Position numbers and translations under genes: made by a program | Shown here: in pieces, positions 30,967 to 42,400 of the stretch | Numbering within the stretch: the first letter of the stretch is position 1 | Layout: every line of letters begins with the position of its first letter | Notes under the pieces: model-generated | Told to the model about the DNA's origin: nothing | Seen by the model: only the letters and a program-made list of their open reading frames with translations | Databases searched by the model: none | Assembly: GCA_963930775.1 (NCBI GenBank) | Contig: OZ005690.1 | Location: 3,580,225-3,644,224, forward strand | Length of the DNA stretch: 64,000 bases | From: Cliona cf. orientalis | Lineage: Eukaryota; Porifera; Demospongiae; Clionaida; Clionaidae | Direction: 5' to 3'

Positions 30967-32655
30967 TTAGCTCATATGAAATTCTGTTGATGCCAAGTTA
31001 GCAAGTTTGGCGGCTGCAACTTTGATGGCGTGTCCGTGCGAGCGTGTGTATCGCCGATAGGCATCACTTCGCCATCTGCCAAGCACCTTGATAACACTGG
31101 TAGAAATGCCAGCATGTGATGCAGACGTAGCGGCTCCAATGCGAAAACTATGTGTGTTGAAGTTCTTGGGATCATAACCTATTCGTCCGAGGGCATGGTG
31201 GAGATGTTTGAGGCAAGAGTTTCTTGTTAGCGGTTTACCACTTGTGAACCTGAAGAGTGGTGCTGCTTGCATAGTTTGTCCCTGTTCTGTCAAATAGTTT
31301 ATCATGGCTGCATGTGGGCATAATTTTCCACCTATTTGTGGGATATACACAGCGCATCCATGGCCATATTGATCCGTCTTAGACCGACTAAGGTGGAAAG
31401 TGTAGTGATTCCTCAAAAAGTGAATACTGCCATTGGTTGCATGTATGCGTGGGTCGAATTCTCTTAGTGAAGGAACGGTAAATTCACTCACTCGTAGTAG
31501 CCCAAAGAATGCAAGGGTAAACGCAGCTGCCAGCATATGCCGATCTTTCCTTTGAAGTGACCGTGTATGCCGAATCTGGGAGAGTAACTTGGCTAGAATT
31601 TGTACTGTGATAGGCTCTCTCTTCCTTGTTGGTTGGAGTGAGTGAATGCGCTTAGCTCCTTTCAGTACAAGTTTCAGTATATAATTGTGACGGGTTGGAT
31701 CCGAGAAGCCAGCTATTCTGTGCATCACTGTTACTGCTGACAAGTACACCCTTATCGTGGACGGAGTTAGCTCTCGAGTCATAGCGACTGCAAAATATGC
31801 TACTGTTTCCTTCTGCGCTGGCAAGGGGCAGGCATGATGCTGATCACAGAATTTCACAAACTTTCGAATACCCGCTCCGTAGGTTTTTCTTGTAGATGTT
31901 GCCATTGAGAACTGAATGAGCTCCTTGAGGTGTGTCTTTAGAATGTTGTTAGTATTCCAGGGGTTGGAGTTGGATCTTTGCTGGCCTGCGGGGCAAGAGA
32001 GAAAAAAATGTTGAAAGTGCATTCTTGAAATAGCGTCCGCTATACTATTTTTGATTCCTGGAATATGCCTGATGGTTACAGTGAAGTTATTGCGTGCAGC
32101 TATAAAGAATAACTTTCTCAGTAGTATCATGAGCCTAGGCTGCTTTGAGGACTTTCCCTGCCATGCTAGTGTAATGGATTGATTGTCGCAGTGAAAACAA
32201 ATTCGTTTCTGACTCCACAGGTGTCCCCAGGTCATGGCTGCAGCAATGATGGCGAAAAGTTCCTGCCATTGGATGGATATGGTTTCTGAGAGGCATTGGT
32301 GGGGTCTCCACTTGTAAAAGAACCATGCTCCCTTGTAGTATGCTCCACAGCCGTGCTTTCCCGAGGCATCTGTATACAGGTCTAAATCATGGGCGTCCAC
32401 ATCTTCTGTGATGAATTTGGCTGTACCATTCCAACCAGGAAGAAACTCCTGCCACCAAGTGATATCCCGTCTTGCTTCCTTGTTCAGCCTGATCCGGTGG
32501 TGGAGCTTAGTGACCTTTGAACTGAGAGCAATAAGGCGCCTGGTGAACAATCTGCCTGCCCCTTGGTGCCTTGCGTCTGGGTAACTGCAAAACCTGGACT
32601 CTGGACTCTGGACTGGACCATGGACTGGACTATGGACTGGACTGGTGACGACCAT
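30967..32655 (-). CDS. RNase H - tyrosine recombinase part of retroelement polyprotein
   Basis: Open frame of 562 codons. RNase H near residues 85-225: LYTDASGKHGCGAYY, QWQELFAI, FHCDNQSI and a final HIPGIKNSIADAISR, matching the DIRS/Ngaro RNase H type. Tyrosine recombinase in the second half: LLRVSEFT (catalytic Arg), HSFRIG (His-x-x-Arg), LGRW and YRRYTRS (nucleophile Tyr). The recombinase would insert a circular DNA copy without an integrase. No stop breaks this part, but the reverse transcriptase that should precede it is gone. The first about 25 codons (above 32579) are read out of the inverted arm of a later foldback insertion and do not belong to the protein. Confidence 0.8.
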   Translation of the reverse strand: MVVTSPVHSPVHGPVQSPESRFCSYPDARHQGAGRLFTRRLIALSSKVTKLHHRIRLNKEARRDITWWQEFLPGWNGTAKFITEDVDAHDLDLYTDASGKHGCGAYYKGAWFFYKWRPHQCLSETISIQWQELFAIIAAAMTWGHLWSQKRICFHCDNQSITLAWQGKSSKQPRLMILLRKLFFIAARNNFTVTIRHIPGIKNSIADAISRMHFQHFFLSCPAGQQRSNSNPWNTNNILKTHLKELIQFSMATSTRKTYGAGIRKFVKFCDQHHACPLPAQKETVAYFAVAMTRELTPSTIRVYLSAVTVMHRIAGFSDPTRHNYILKLVLKGAKRIHSLQPTRKREPITVQILAKLLSQIRHTRSLQRKDRHMLAAAFTLAFFGLLRVSEFTVPSLREFDPRIHATNGSIHFLRNHYTFHLSRSKTDQYGHGCAVYIPQIGGKLCPHAAMINYLTEQGQTMQAAPLFRFTSGKPLTRNSCLKHLHHALGRIGYDPKNFNTHSFRIGAATSASHAGISTSVIKVLGRWRSDAYRRYTRSHGHAIKVAAAKLANLASTEFHMS

Positions 32656-33542
32656 TACCAGCTTTCCGAGACTGAAAGGTAGTGTGCTTTGAAACCTGAT
32701 GACTCACAGAGGAGTGAAGTCACTCTGTATTTTTATTGTAGACTCGAATATATGATCAGAGTTCAAATCTGTACTTATGCTACCAGTATATACCTCCGGT
32801 ATACACTATAATCATTTAGTGTATGTTAAAACTGGTATCAGCACATTGGATATAAACCCCACTGCTTGTAGAAATGCAAAAAGGTTATATTATGTAATGA
32901 GAATGTAACCTATTCAGCCAGTAATCCAAATGTCTACTAGCTATCTCAAGGCTCTGAGAGCCTGATTTGACAACTGTGACAAAGATATTCACTATTGATT
33001 GGTTTATACAGATCACAGTCCCTTATTCGAAACATAGCTAGCCATCAGTTATTGCCGGAACAATACGGAGTTATTGTTTAGTGTATGTCAGAGATAAGCA
33101 ATTAGTGAACAGTGGCCTGGGACTATTTACTGTCACGGTCTGGGCCAGCTGGTGTAGGTGAGTTTCCATGGAATAAAACAGCATTATTGACCTACTGCCC
33201 TGGCTAAGCACATAAAGATTGGCTCTACCATTCGCTGAGCCTTGAACCCAGGCTCACTGAGCAGACAAATTACGGGATCACTTTAGGAGGATCATGATGC
33301 AGTAGTGGTATATATTTGACCTACTGAATTTTCACATGGTCAACTGTGTGGCCATTGGATGGTAGCACAAGTACAAATTTGAACTCTTGTCATACTTGGC
33401 AGTGTACGAGTCATCTGTGAGTCATCCAACCTTCAAAACACTATTCTCTGCCTCAGAAAACTGGTAATGGTCGTTACCAGTCCAGTCCATAGTCCAGTCC
33501 ATGGTCCAGTCCAGAGTCCAGAGTCCAGGTTTTGCAGTATCC
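32579..33542. mobile_element. Mutator-like foldback/MITE with long inverted ends and 10-bp duplication
   Basis: Near-perfect 78-bp inverted repeats at 32584-32661 and 33461-33538 (one mismatch), each built of GGACT-rich sub-repeats (GGACTCTGGACTGGACCAT). The ends begin GGGTA/GGATA. Both sides are flanked by the same 10 bp, CCTTGCGTCT (32569-32578 and 33543-33552). Long inverted ends plus a 9-11-bp target duplication are the Mutator (MULE) signature. The 799-bp interior has no transposase. It landed just upstream of the truncation point of the YR retroelement. Confidence 0.7.
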
Positions 33543-33825
33543 CCTTGCGTCTTCTATTGAGGTGGCAGGCCCACCTTGCTGTGGTACTTTGGCACCTACG
33601 TGTACTTTTTTGGATTTTCATGCTGATAACTTTTCTTCTTATCCTGAATAGCCTATGCGATCGAGTGTGGTGAGTGGTCTGGTTCGTCCCAGCACTGGTG
33701 GTGTGTTGGGTACCAGCAGCTCTGGTTCTAGAGGAGGAGGGAGTGCCAGTGGAGGAGGGGGAGGGAGCTCCATTGACCTCAAGGAGCTAAGACGAAGGCT
33801 CGACATGCTAAAACGGTCAAATTAA

Positions 33826-34405
33826 CCGTAAAAACTCAAAAAATATCTCAAATTTAATGTACCACAATTTAATTGTAATGGTGCATGTTGGATTATATAT
33901 AGTATGGTTGTCATTGTTGATTTGTCACTATTTGATGAGAATTATTGTTGTATTAATCATGTTCCATAGAGACTATCTCAAAAAAATAGTGTCAAATGTA
34001 TTTAGCCTTACAAAAAAATATCAAGTTCTAAACGAAAACACTGGGTGTTATTTTCAATTCTTAAATACCAGTTATGTATACGCTAACAACTTCACAGACT
34101 GTGTAATAAGAAACTTTACTTCCCTCTCTACTGTCTAGATTGATAACCTAACGTGTACGTGACAGGACTTAAAATTAATTTTATGTATGTCGTTGATTGC
34201 TTTGACTAGTTGAAAAAGTAAACTGTTATATCCGCAATGTCTCTATTGGGTTTATATAAAGTTTTAGTTATTTTCAATTCAAAAAAAGTATGCATAATAC
34301 ATTCATGGAGTACACAAAAACCGTGCATAATCCGCAGGCAGTTTTATCGCACATTAAAGCACCTTAAGCTTGCATGCGGTCGCTACATCTCAGACTGAGC
34401 ATCTC
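33826..34405. other. Gene-free stretch between CKAP5 3' end and E
   Basis: About 580 bp, strongly AT-rich, with no domain-bearing frame. It should hold the CKAP5 3' UTR and the E promoter. No repeat pair seen. Confidence 0.6.
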
Positions 34406-37400
34406 ATGGAAACTATGGACGATGTTGTCAAATGCATTGTGCTCCTCCTAGGAGCAGCAATGCTTCCTTCCCTGTCGGTATTAGCTGATGATGGAGCAAT
34501 GGTCTACATTAAATCCTCGCAAAATGCCGACTGTCCTGCTGGTCCCTGTTATACTCTCTCTCAGTTTGCTGCAGATCAGAGTCAACTTCAGATGAACACA
34601 ACATTGCTTTTCTTGTCTGGAAATCACTCCCTTGATTCAGACATTTTTATTGCCGATATTGATCATTTTTACATGCTGATATATCCTTCAACATCTTTGT
34701 CATTGAGTATCATACAATGTCTGCAAAATTCTAGCATCAGTCTTAGCAATATCGCCACTGTATTGATTCATCAAATGGAATTTTACGGATGTGGAGACAA
34801 CAGTATTTCATCAGTGGAGAAATTAACTGTACAAAATTGCTCATTTATTGGCAGCGAAAGTAGTGGAACAGCACTAAATATCATTCACAGCAATGCAGAT
34901 TTTATTAATTGTTCGTTTCTGTCCAATCGAATTGGAACGTACCATGGTCCTATATGGATCCACCAAGAGGAGCCATCGTATGACAATTTTACTCTATATG
35001 CTTTTGTTGGTGGAGCAATGATTGCAAACCAGAGTAACATTAGCATAGTTGGAAGCAAATTCGATAAGAACCAAGCTGGTGTAGGTGGTGCTATATACTC
35101 CACTCTTGGTAGTCAAGTAAATATCACTAATAGCACAGTTACTGAAAATAGTGTGTGCTTATTGCAACGTCAAAACAAGTATTCCGTTTGCTTTGGTGGT
35201 GTACTTTTCTGTGAGAACGAGCATAGCCAAGTTGAGATAATCAACAGTAATTTTACATCTAATTTTGGATGGTTAGGTGGAGTTTTTGCACTTTGTGACC
35301 AATGTACTATCAGCATTAATTCAAGTAGATTTTCTGGAAACCTGGCAATAGCAAGTGGGGGAGTTCTGTACATACAGGATGGCGTTGCTGCTTCTATCCA
35401 CAAGAGCCAATTTTTTAATAATAGTGCCAGATCAGCAGGTGGTGTTTTGAATGTAGATAATTCTATTTTAAAAATTTTTGACAGTGAATTTACTAACATC
35501 AGTGTGCGGCAATTTGGAGGTGTCATTTGTGTATCGAATGGAACTTTATCTATTGATAGAAGCTTCTTTGGAAATAACTGGGCTTTTCAAGGTGGTGTTT
35601 TGAATTCATTTAACCACTGCTCGATAACAATTCGTGATAGTGAATTTGATAACAATGGGGCCATATCAGATGTAGACCCATTTAATGCAGCTGGAGGAGT
35701 TATTTGCATGATGCAATCCTCTACGTTGAACATTATTCACACTCATTTCTATAATAACAAAGCGCACACGAGTGCTGGTGGTGCTTTGAGTATTTCCTCA
35801 AATATTGAGGCTAATATCGTTAACAGCAGCTTCATTGCTAATAAAGCAAGAGCAGGAGGTGCTATTGATGTATATCAGAGTAACATTATTTTCTCTGGAT
35901 TCAACAATCTGACCGACAATATTGTTGATAGCAAAGGTGGAGCAATCTATGCCTCTGGTGACAGCTTATTAAACGTGAAGGATGAACTAACAGTGATGTC
36001 TAACAATGCATCTGAATCTGGAGGAGGCATATATTTATACAGATCTAAGCTAAACTGCCAGCGTGATAGTATGATCAAACTCATTAGTAATAACGCTGTT
36101 AGTAAAGGTGGTGGAATATTTGCTATCTATGCAATAATAAAGGTTTTCTCCAATAGGGATTCCAGCATAGAATCAGCCATAGTCTTTGATCAAAATACTG
36201 CTGCAATGGGAGGTGGTATTCACCTGGAGCTGGCAACAGAGCTGCTTGTCTCGAAATCAGGAAATGACTACACAAAAACCATAATATACAACTTGCGCTT
36301 CATCGAGAATTCAGCGGATTATGGTGGCGCTATTTACAATGCTGATGAAACAGACTATGAAGTATGTGCAAGTAAATCGTACTACAGTCACAGTAGTCGT
36401 GACACCACGGAATGCTTTCTGCAAATACTTGCCCCAATGCAAACAATTCGTATGTTGTATAACATTGTGACTACTGAATTTGTGAATAACAGTGCCCATG
36501 TATCGGGACCCATTTTATATGGAGGTCTTCTCGATAGGTGCACACTAATGTCAAGTGCTGAAATTTTATTCACAAATAACAGGACTCTATTGGATGGAGT
36601 TACATACTTCTTGGATACTAGCACCTTGAACAATACAGATGGTATCTCTTCTTCACCGATCCAGGTATGTCTTTGTGAACGGGATGGCGCAATACCTAAC
36701 TGTGACCTCCAGCAAATGAATGTTAGTGTAATGAAGGGAGAAATGTTTGAAGTATCACTGGTTGCAGTTGATCAAGTTAACAGAACATTACCGTACATCA
36801 CCATCTACAGTTCTCTCAAATATGCTGAGAGTGGTTTGGGAGAAGGACAAATGGCTCAGGTAACTGCGAAAGAATGTACTGCTTTTAGCTTTAATGTATT
36901 TTCACCAAATACTAACGAAGAGATCACCTTGAACGCAGATGGCCCGTGCAGAAATGCAACAAAATCACAAAGGAATATTCTTGTCTCCTTTCTGGGGTGT
37001 ACCTGTCCAATTGGATTCCAACCAAAAACTGGCGAACACAATGATAGTAACTGTGTATGTGACTGTGATCCAAAGCTTCAGCAGTATGTATCAAACTGCT
37101 CATCTCAAACTGGTTCCATTGTAAGAGAGGGAAACTTCTGGATTGGATACCTCGACACTACTGGAACAAATACACTAAACGACTACTATTTAATCTACCC
37201 TCACTGCCCTCTGGACTATTGCCTCCCTCCAGATGTCAAAGTGGACATCAACTTAACTAAGATAGATGGAGCTGATTCACAGTGTTCTAATAGTCGCTCT
37301 GGTATATTATGTGCATTGTGTAAACCAGGGTTTACTTTATCGCTTGGTGGGTCCAGGTGCATTCCGTGTCCTGTATATGATATATACCTGACAGAAATTC

Positions 37401-38688
37401 TTCTAATTGCACCTATAGGTGGTATAGCTTTAATAGCACTAATGCTCGTACTAAAATTGACAGTTGACAAAGGTACCTTAAATGGACTCACCTTTTATGC
37501 AAACATAATTGGTGCAAATAGCAGCATATTCTTTCCGTCATCATTCAAGACTGACACATTACAAAGCTTGTACATTTTCGTATCTTGGCTTATAATCTCA
37601 ATATTGGATTTGATGTCTGTTTCTTTAAAGGAATGGACACCTATTGGAAAACCTGGATTAAGTTGGCATTTCCTGCCTATGTTATATTGCTTGTCATCAT
37701 AGTGATGTTTTGGAGTGAACGTTCTAAACGATTCGCAAATCTGATACTAAGAAAGAATCCTGTGGCAACCCTGGCCACGCTCATCTTGTTCTCCTATGCC
37801 AACTTCCTTCGTACAGTGATCACTACTCTCTCCTTTGTAACTCTAGCCTACCCTGATGGTGACAAAATGATGTGGCTGCCTGATGCCACCGTTGCCTACC
37901 TTCAAGGAAGGCACATTGCATTATTTATTTTGGCCATTCTGATTCTACTAGTGGGTATTCTGTACAAATTTTTGCTCTTTGCTTGGCAGTGGCTGAGGGC
38001 CATAAGGGGTGTTACTGAAAGCTATCACCTTCAGAAGCTGAACCATTTCATGGAAGTTTATCATGCACCATATAGACCCGAGCACCGCTACTGGACTGGT
38101 TTGTTACTTCTAGCACGCGTGATTCTATACCTAATCTTTGTGGTCAGTAATTCGAGTCTCAATCTGCTTGTGATCATAGCAGTCAGTTGTGGTCTGTTAT
38201 TTCTTAAAGGTCATTTTGGAATGATTTATCAGAGCAGAATGGTTGATACGATAGAAATGGTGAACTACCTGAATATTGCTTTATTCAGTGCTGCAACGTT
38301 CTTTGCTATTCAGACAAGTGACAAGTATCGAAAAGAGGTTGCTTACATGTCCGTATCTGTTACATTGGTTCTATTTTTCTTTGTTCTAGCTTACCATATT
38401 TATACAGAACTCCTTTCTAAGTGGTGTAGAGCGCTAAAACTGAAAATTAGCAAACTATTATTTATCCATAGTAGCAATTCATGCACCGATTCTGATATCG
38501 TTCAACCAACATCTTCAATAATAGACGGACTTCCAAACGCAAGTGTCATGCCTTCAATTTTGGATGAAGTTGGTAAATTAGATAATGCAAATCTACCAGC
38601 TCAAGTATCAATAGAAAACAATGATGATACGCTATCCATAGATAGTTCAACACCACTTCTACAAGACAATGCAGACATTATCATGTAA
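34406..38688 (+). pseudogene. E: beta-helix / multi-TM receptor-like gene with a 2-bp frameshift
   Basis: Start taken at 34406, giving METMDDVVKCIVLLLGAAML as signal peptide; an upstream in-frame Met at 34370 and one at 34415 are alternatives. N-terminal domain has CPAGPCYTLSQFA. Beta-helix repeats are the most regular here (many GGV(L/I/F) as well as GGAI turns, to about 36550). Cys-rich stalk to about 37370 (CTCPIGFQP, CPLDYCLPP, SGILCALCKP). Within the membrane domain the frame breaks at 37591-37594: the family motif SWLNL.IGFDVCFF is split because a TA is doubled (CTTATAATC for CTTAATC). The remainder is open to 38688, tail STPLLQDNADIIM. No other lesion, so a young null copy or sequence error. 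It is the most divergent relative of the A/B group. Confidence 0.8.
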
Positions 38689-39449
38689 TCGACGACTTTT
38701 TGTATGCAAAATACACCATGTGAATGTGTTGTTAACCCGTAGTATACCTGGTCTAGATGGTCAGACATATAACACTTTTTGTCTGAGTTTTCATGTTATA
38801 CAATATTCAAATGCACAATGTGTATTCATGCAGTGATATTGATATCTGGGCATATAAATTAATATAGAATGTACATAGACTGAGCAATATCACAGTAACT
38901 GTTTATTTTGCAAATTTGATCTCAGTCTGGGCAATTAAGCGTTTCATAGAAAATCAAATTCCTAAATAAAATGAGCCTGATAGAGAATAGCTTCTCCTCT
39001 AGAAAAGTTGACAGTATCCATTTTATCCATGCATGTCACAGGTGCAGTCATTGTGTATACATTTCCAATTCCGTGTGTTCTATTTTCCTTTCAATGTATG
39101 CTCATATAAATAAATAAGCACATTAGCTATATTAGTTAGCATGAAAAGGTGCAATTTGTAGACAGTTGATTTTGAGCTCAATTAATTGTAAATATTAATT
39201 TTACAGTAAACTGCAGCTCTTTCCTTGAAATTATTGGCTAAGCTGCTATAGATAATTGGCCATCACACTTGACAATGTCATCAGTGGCGTAGCGGACCGC
39301 TTTACCGGTATCTGTCATAAAAGCATACGTATTGCTGCTGAAGAGCGTACTTAGTCTAGCCCTTCTTTCAGATACTATTATTTAGAATACTGCAACTCTT
39401 GTATACATGCAATCGCATTAAGCTCCTGCTATCAAAACCAGATGTAACA
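38689..39449. other. Gene-free stretch before A2
   Basis: About 760 bp, AT-rich; holds the 3' UTR of E and the promoter and 5' UTR of A2. I see no repeat or coding signal. The matching flank of A1 is outside the window, so conservation cannot be judged. Confidence 0.55.
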
Positions 39450-42400
39450 ATGGAGCAACATAGTACAATGCTCTTGGCTGTAGCAGCACTTGTAGTACAA
39501 TATTATTACAGTTGTAGTGTCACTGCACATTTGCTAGATGAAGATTCAATGCAATTGTTTTACATCACTCCCTCATCAAATATGCCATGTGCTGCAAAGC
39601 CTTGTCTTACTTTATCGCAATTTGCTGATAACTCAAGCAGCTGGTTATCATCACTGACAAGCACGTCATTGATGTTATTATCAGGAACCCATATGCTCAC
39701 CACTGATCTTTCGATCACAGCTATCACTTTCTTCATGCTGACAAGTTCCACTTCTGATGGTAATCACTTCATTAGATGCCAGTATCAAGCGAACTTTAAC
39801 TTTGAGAATATGACTGAGTTGTCAATAAAAGGACTAACGTTTATTGGATGTGGCAACAATACATTTTCATCAATAAGAAATTTCACGATAGAAAATTCTA
39901 CTTTTCAAGGGCAGAATGCAAGTGGCACGGTCCTTGATATTGCCAACGTTAATCTCACAATTTTAAATAGCTCCTTTCTCTCAAATAGCATTGGTCGCTG
40001 CATTGACATCTATGCCATTAATATCAGACCACACATCATATCCGTTCGTGTTGGTGGAGCTATTTTTGTGGATAAGAGCAATGTAAGCATCATTAAGTGC
40101 ACTTTTTCCAACAACAGTGCCGAAGTTGGTGGAGCAATATACAGTACTAATTATAAGTTCAGCAATAACATCAGTATCAGCAACAGCACGTTTATCGATA
40201 ATCAAGCAAATATTGATAGTCGACGACTTGTCCTTTTTTGTGATCAACCAGATAACCCAAGCAAGGGAAGTACTGCTGGAGCTATTGCAGTATTTCAGTC
40301 TAAACTAAAAATTTCTGATTGTATATTCACCAACAACACTAGTGAAATGGGTGAAGGTGGTGCGTTAGCAGTTCAGCAGGAGTCAACCTTGAGAATATAT
40401 AAAAGTGAGTTTCATGGCAACACTGCGAAGAGTTATGGAGGTGCTTTTATAATACGAGAAATTTTTGCTACCATCAATAGCAGCGTATTCATTAGCAACA
40501 GTGCTACCCAAGGAGGTGTCATTCATGCCATACAAAAGACTATAGCCATATTAATAGGAAATGTATTCAAGAACAATTCTGCAAAGTCATCAGGTGGAGT
40601 TATTTCAACAGACCAAAACAGTCTGTTATGCAATCATCATGGGCGCTTTTTTTACAATAAAGCTACAACTGGGGGTGTTTTGTATGCTATTAGATCAGGA
40701 GTGATACTAGAACACAGTGCTTTTTCCCATAATCAAGCTGAAGAAAGGGGTGGTGCAATATATGTCCTACAGAGCCACACCAATATTACTATATTAGGAC
40801 GATCTAATCTGACGCATAACTCTGCTGGTACTGGTGGCGCAATATGTGCAATTGAAAGTACTTTAATTTCCCTTGGTTACATATATACTCCAGGTCAACT
40901 CACTCAGTTAACTATTGCCTACAATACGGCGAATCAGATTGGAGGTGGAATCTATCTGCAGCGCAGTGTTTTCAATTCTAGAATGGACAGCGTAACAAAT
41001 ATTTCGTGCAATAGTGCAAGCAGCAGTGGTGGTGGGATGTATGCTACGAATTCACTGATCATTTGCACAGAATACTATCGTAAAATGAATACAAAGCCAA
41101 ATCAAACTTTGATATTTTTTGCCAACAACAGTGCACTCAAAGGTGGAGGGTTATATCTAGAGTCCTCTGCTCAATTACGCATTCAGAGAATTGGTGATAT
41201 TACAAATCTTTTTCAAGATACAAAATTAAACTCTAGCATCCATTTCACATCAAATACAGCCGAGTATGGTACAGCAGTGTATGTGGCAGATGAAACTTAT
41301 TTTGATGTATGCAATAATTTGTATGGTACAGCGAACAGTACTACAACTAGCAATGCTGACTGCTTCATTCAAGTATTTTCAGAGTCTACAATCAAATCTA
41401 ATGAATCTAACATTCCCAAAATTCATTTCAGAGCAAATAATATTTCAAAGAGTATGATCTTTGGGGGACTACTGGATCGATGCATACCTGATCCTCGCAG
41501 AGCTGAAATTTACACCAGTGGGTACATACTGAAAGAAATCAGTGGACTTGCTTACTTGAAGCTCATTAGTAACATAAAGATTACTGAACACATCAGCTCC
41601 TTACCAGTAAGATTGTGCTTCTGCAATGCACGTGATAATAAACCAAACTGTAGCTATGAGCCAGCCATCATCCACGTAAAAAAGGGAGAAAATTTTAACG
41701 TGACACTTGTCGCAGTTGATCAGGTGAATCACACCTTGAAGGATGTCGAGGTTTATAGTGCCCTCAGCCACACACAGAGCAGTTTAGGTGAAGGACAGAC
41801 AACCCAAGCAACTAAAAATGCTTGCACTAACTTAACCTTTAGTATTGTTTCTCCTCATACTGCTGAACAGTTGATCTTGTATCCTGAAGGTCCATGCAGG
41901 AATGCCAGTAGATCTCAGAGCAGAGTGCAAGTTGTTTTTCAACCTTGCACATGTCCGATAGGATTTCAGCCAAGGAAATATGATAGCCAAGACTGTCTTT
42001 GCATTTGCAATTCAAGGCTCAGTCCTTACTTCAGTGAAGCAGATAACAACTGTGATATTCAAACTGAATCATTAGCAAGACATGGTAATTTTTGGATTGG
42101 TTTCAACAATGAGAACGTTAGTGGATTTTTAATCTATCCTTACTGCCCCTTGGATTACTGTCTCCCATCAACGTCCAATGTTAATATCAACCTAAATCTT
42201 GTCAATGGATCTGATGCACAGTGCGCTAACAATCGCTCAGGACTTTTGTGTTCACTCTGTCAGCCCAGCCTTAGCTTATCCTTAGGAAGCTCTCGATGTA
42301 TCCCTTGCTCTAGGTCGTGGTATACGAGTTATGCGCCAATCATTTTGATCACTATGATAGCTGGTATTCTTTTGGTAGTAGTATTGCTGACTTTGAAGAT

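Larger units (their letters stand above)
29994..32568 (-). mobile_element. 5'-truncated tyrosine-recombinase retrotransposon (Ngaro/DIRS-like) in CKAP5 intron
   Basis: Read on the minus strand: RNase H then tyrosine recombinase in one frame (30967-32568), followed by a 295-bp repeat (30829-30535), a 246-bp spacer, and a second copy of the repeat (30288-29994). This B1-A2-B2 layout is the split-direct-repeat tail of Ngaro-type elements. The reverse transcriptase and the 5' repeat (A1) are absent: homology stops near 32555-32568. The two 295-bp repeats differ at one base that I saw, so the copy is young. It lies in the CKAP5 intron after the donor at 29963. A DIRS-type element cannot be excluded because the diagnostic 5' end is missing. 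Confidence 0.75.

Noticed and set aside
32584-32655. N-terminus of the retroelement protein (repeated SPVHGPV-like residues)
   Set aside because: The same peptide is encoded by the opposite arm at 33467; it is a by-product of the foldback arm, not part of the polyprotein.
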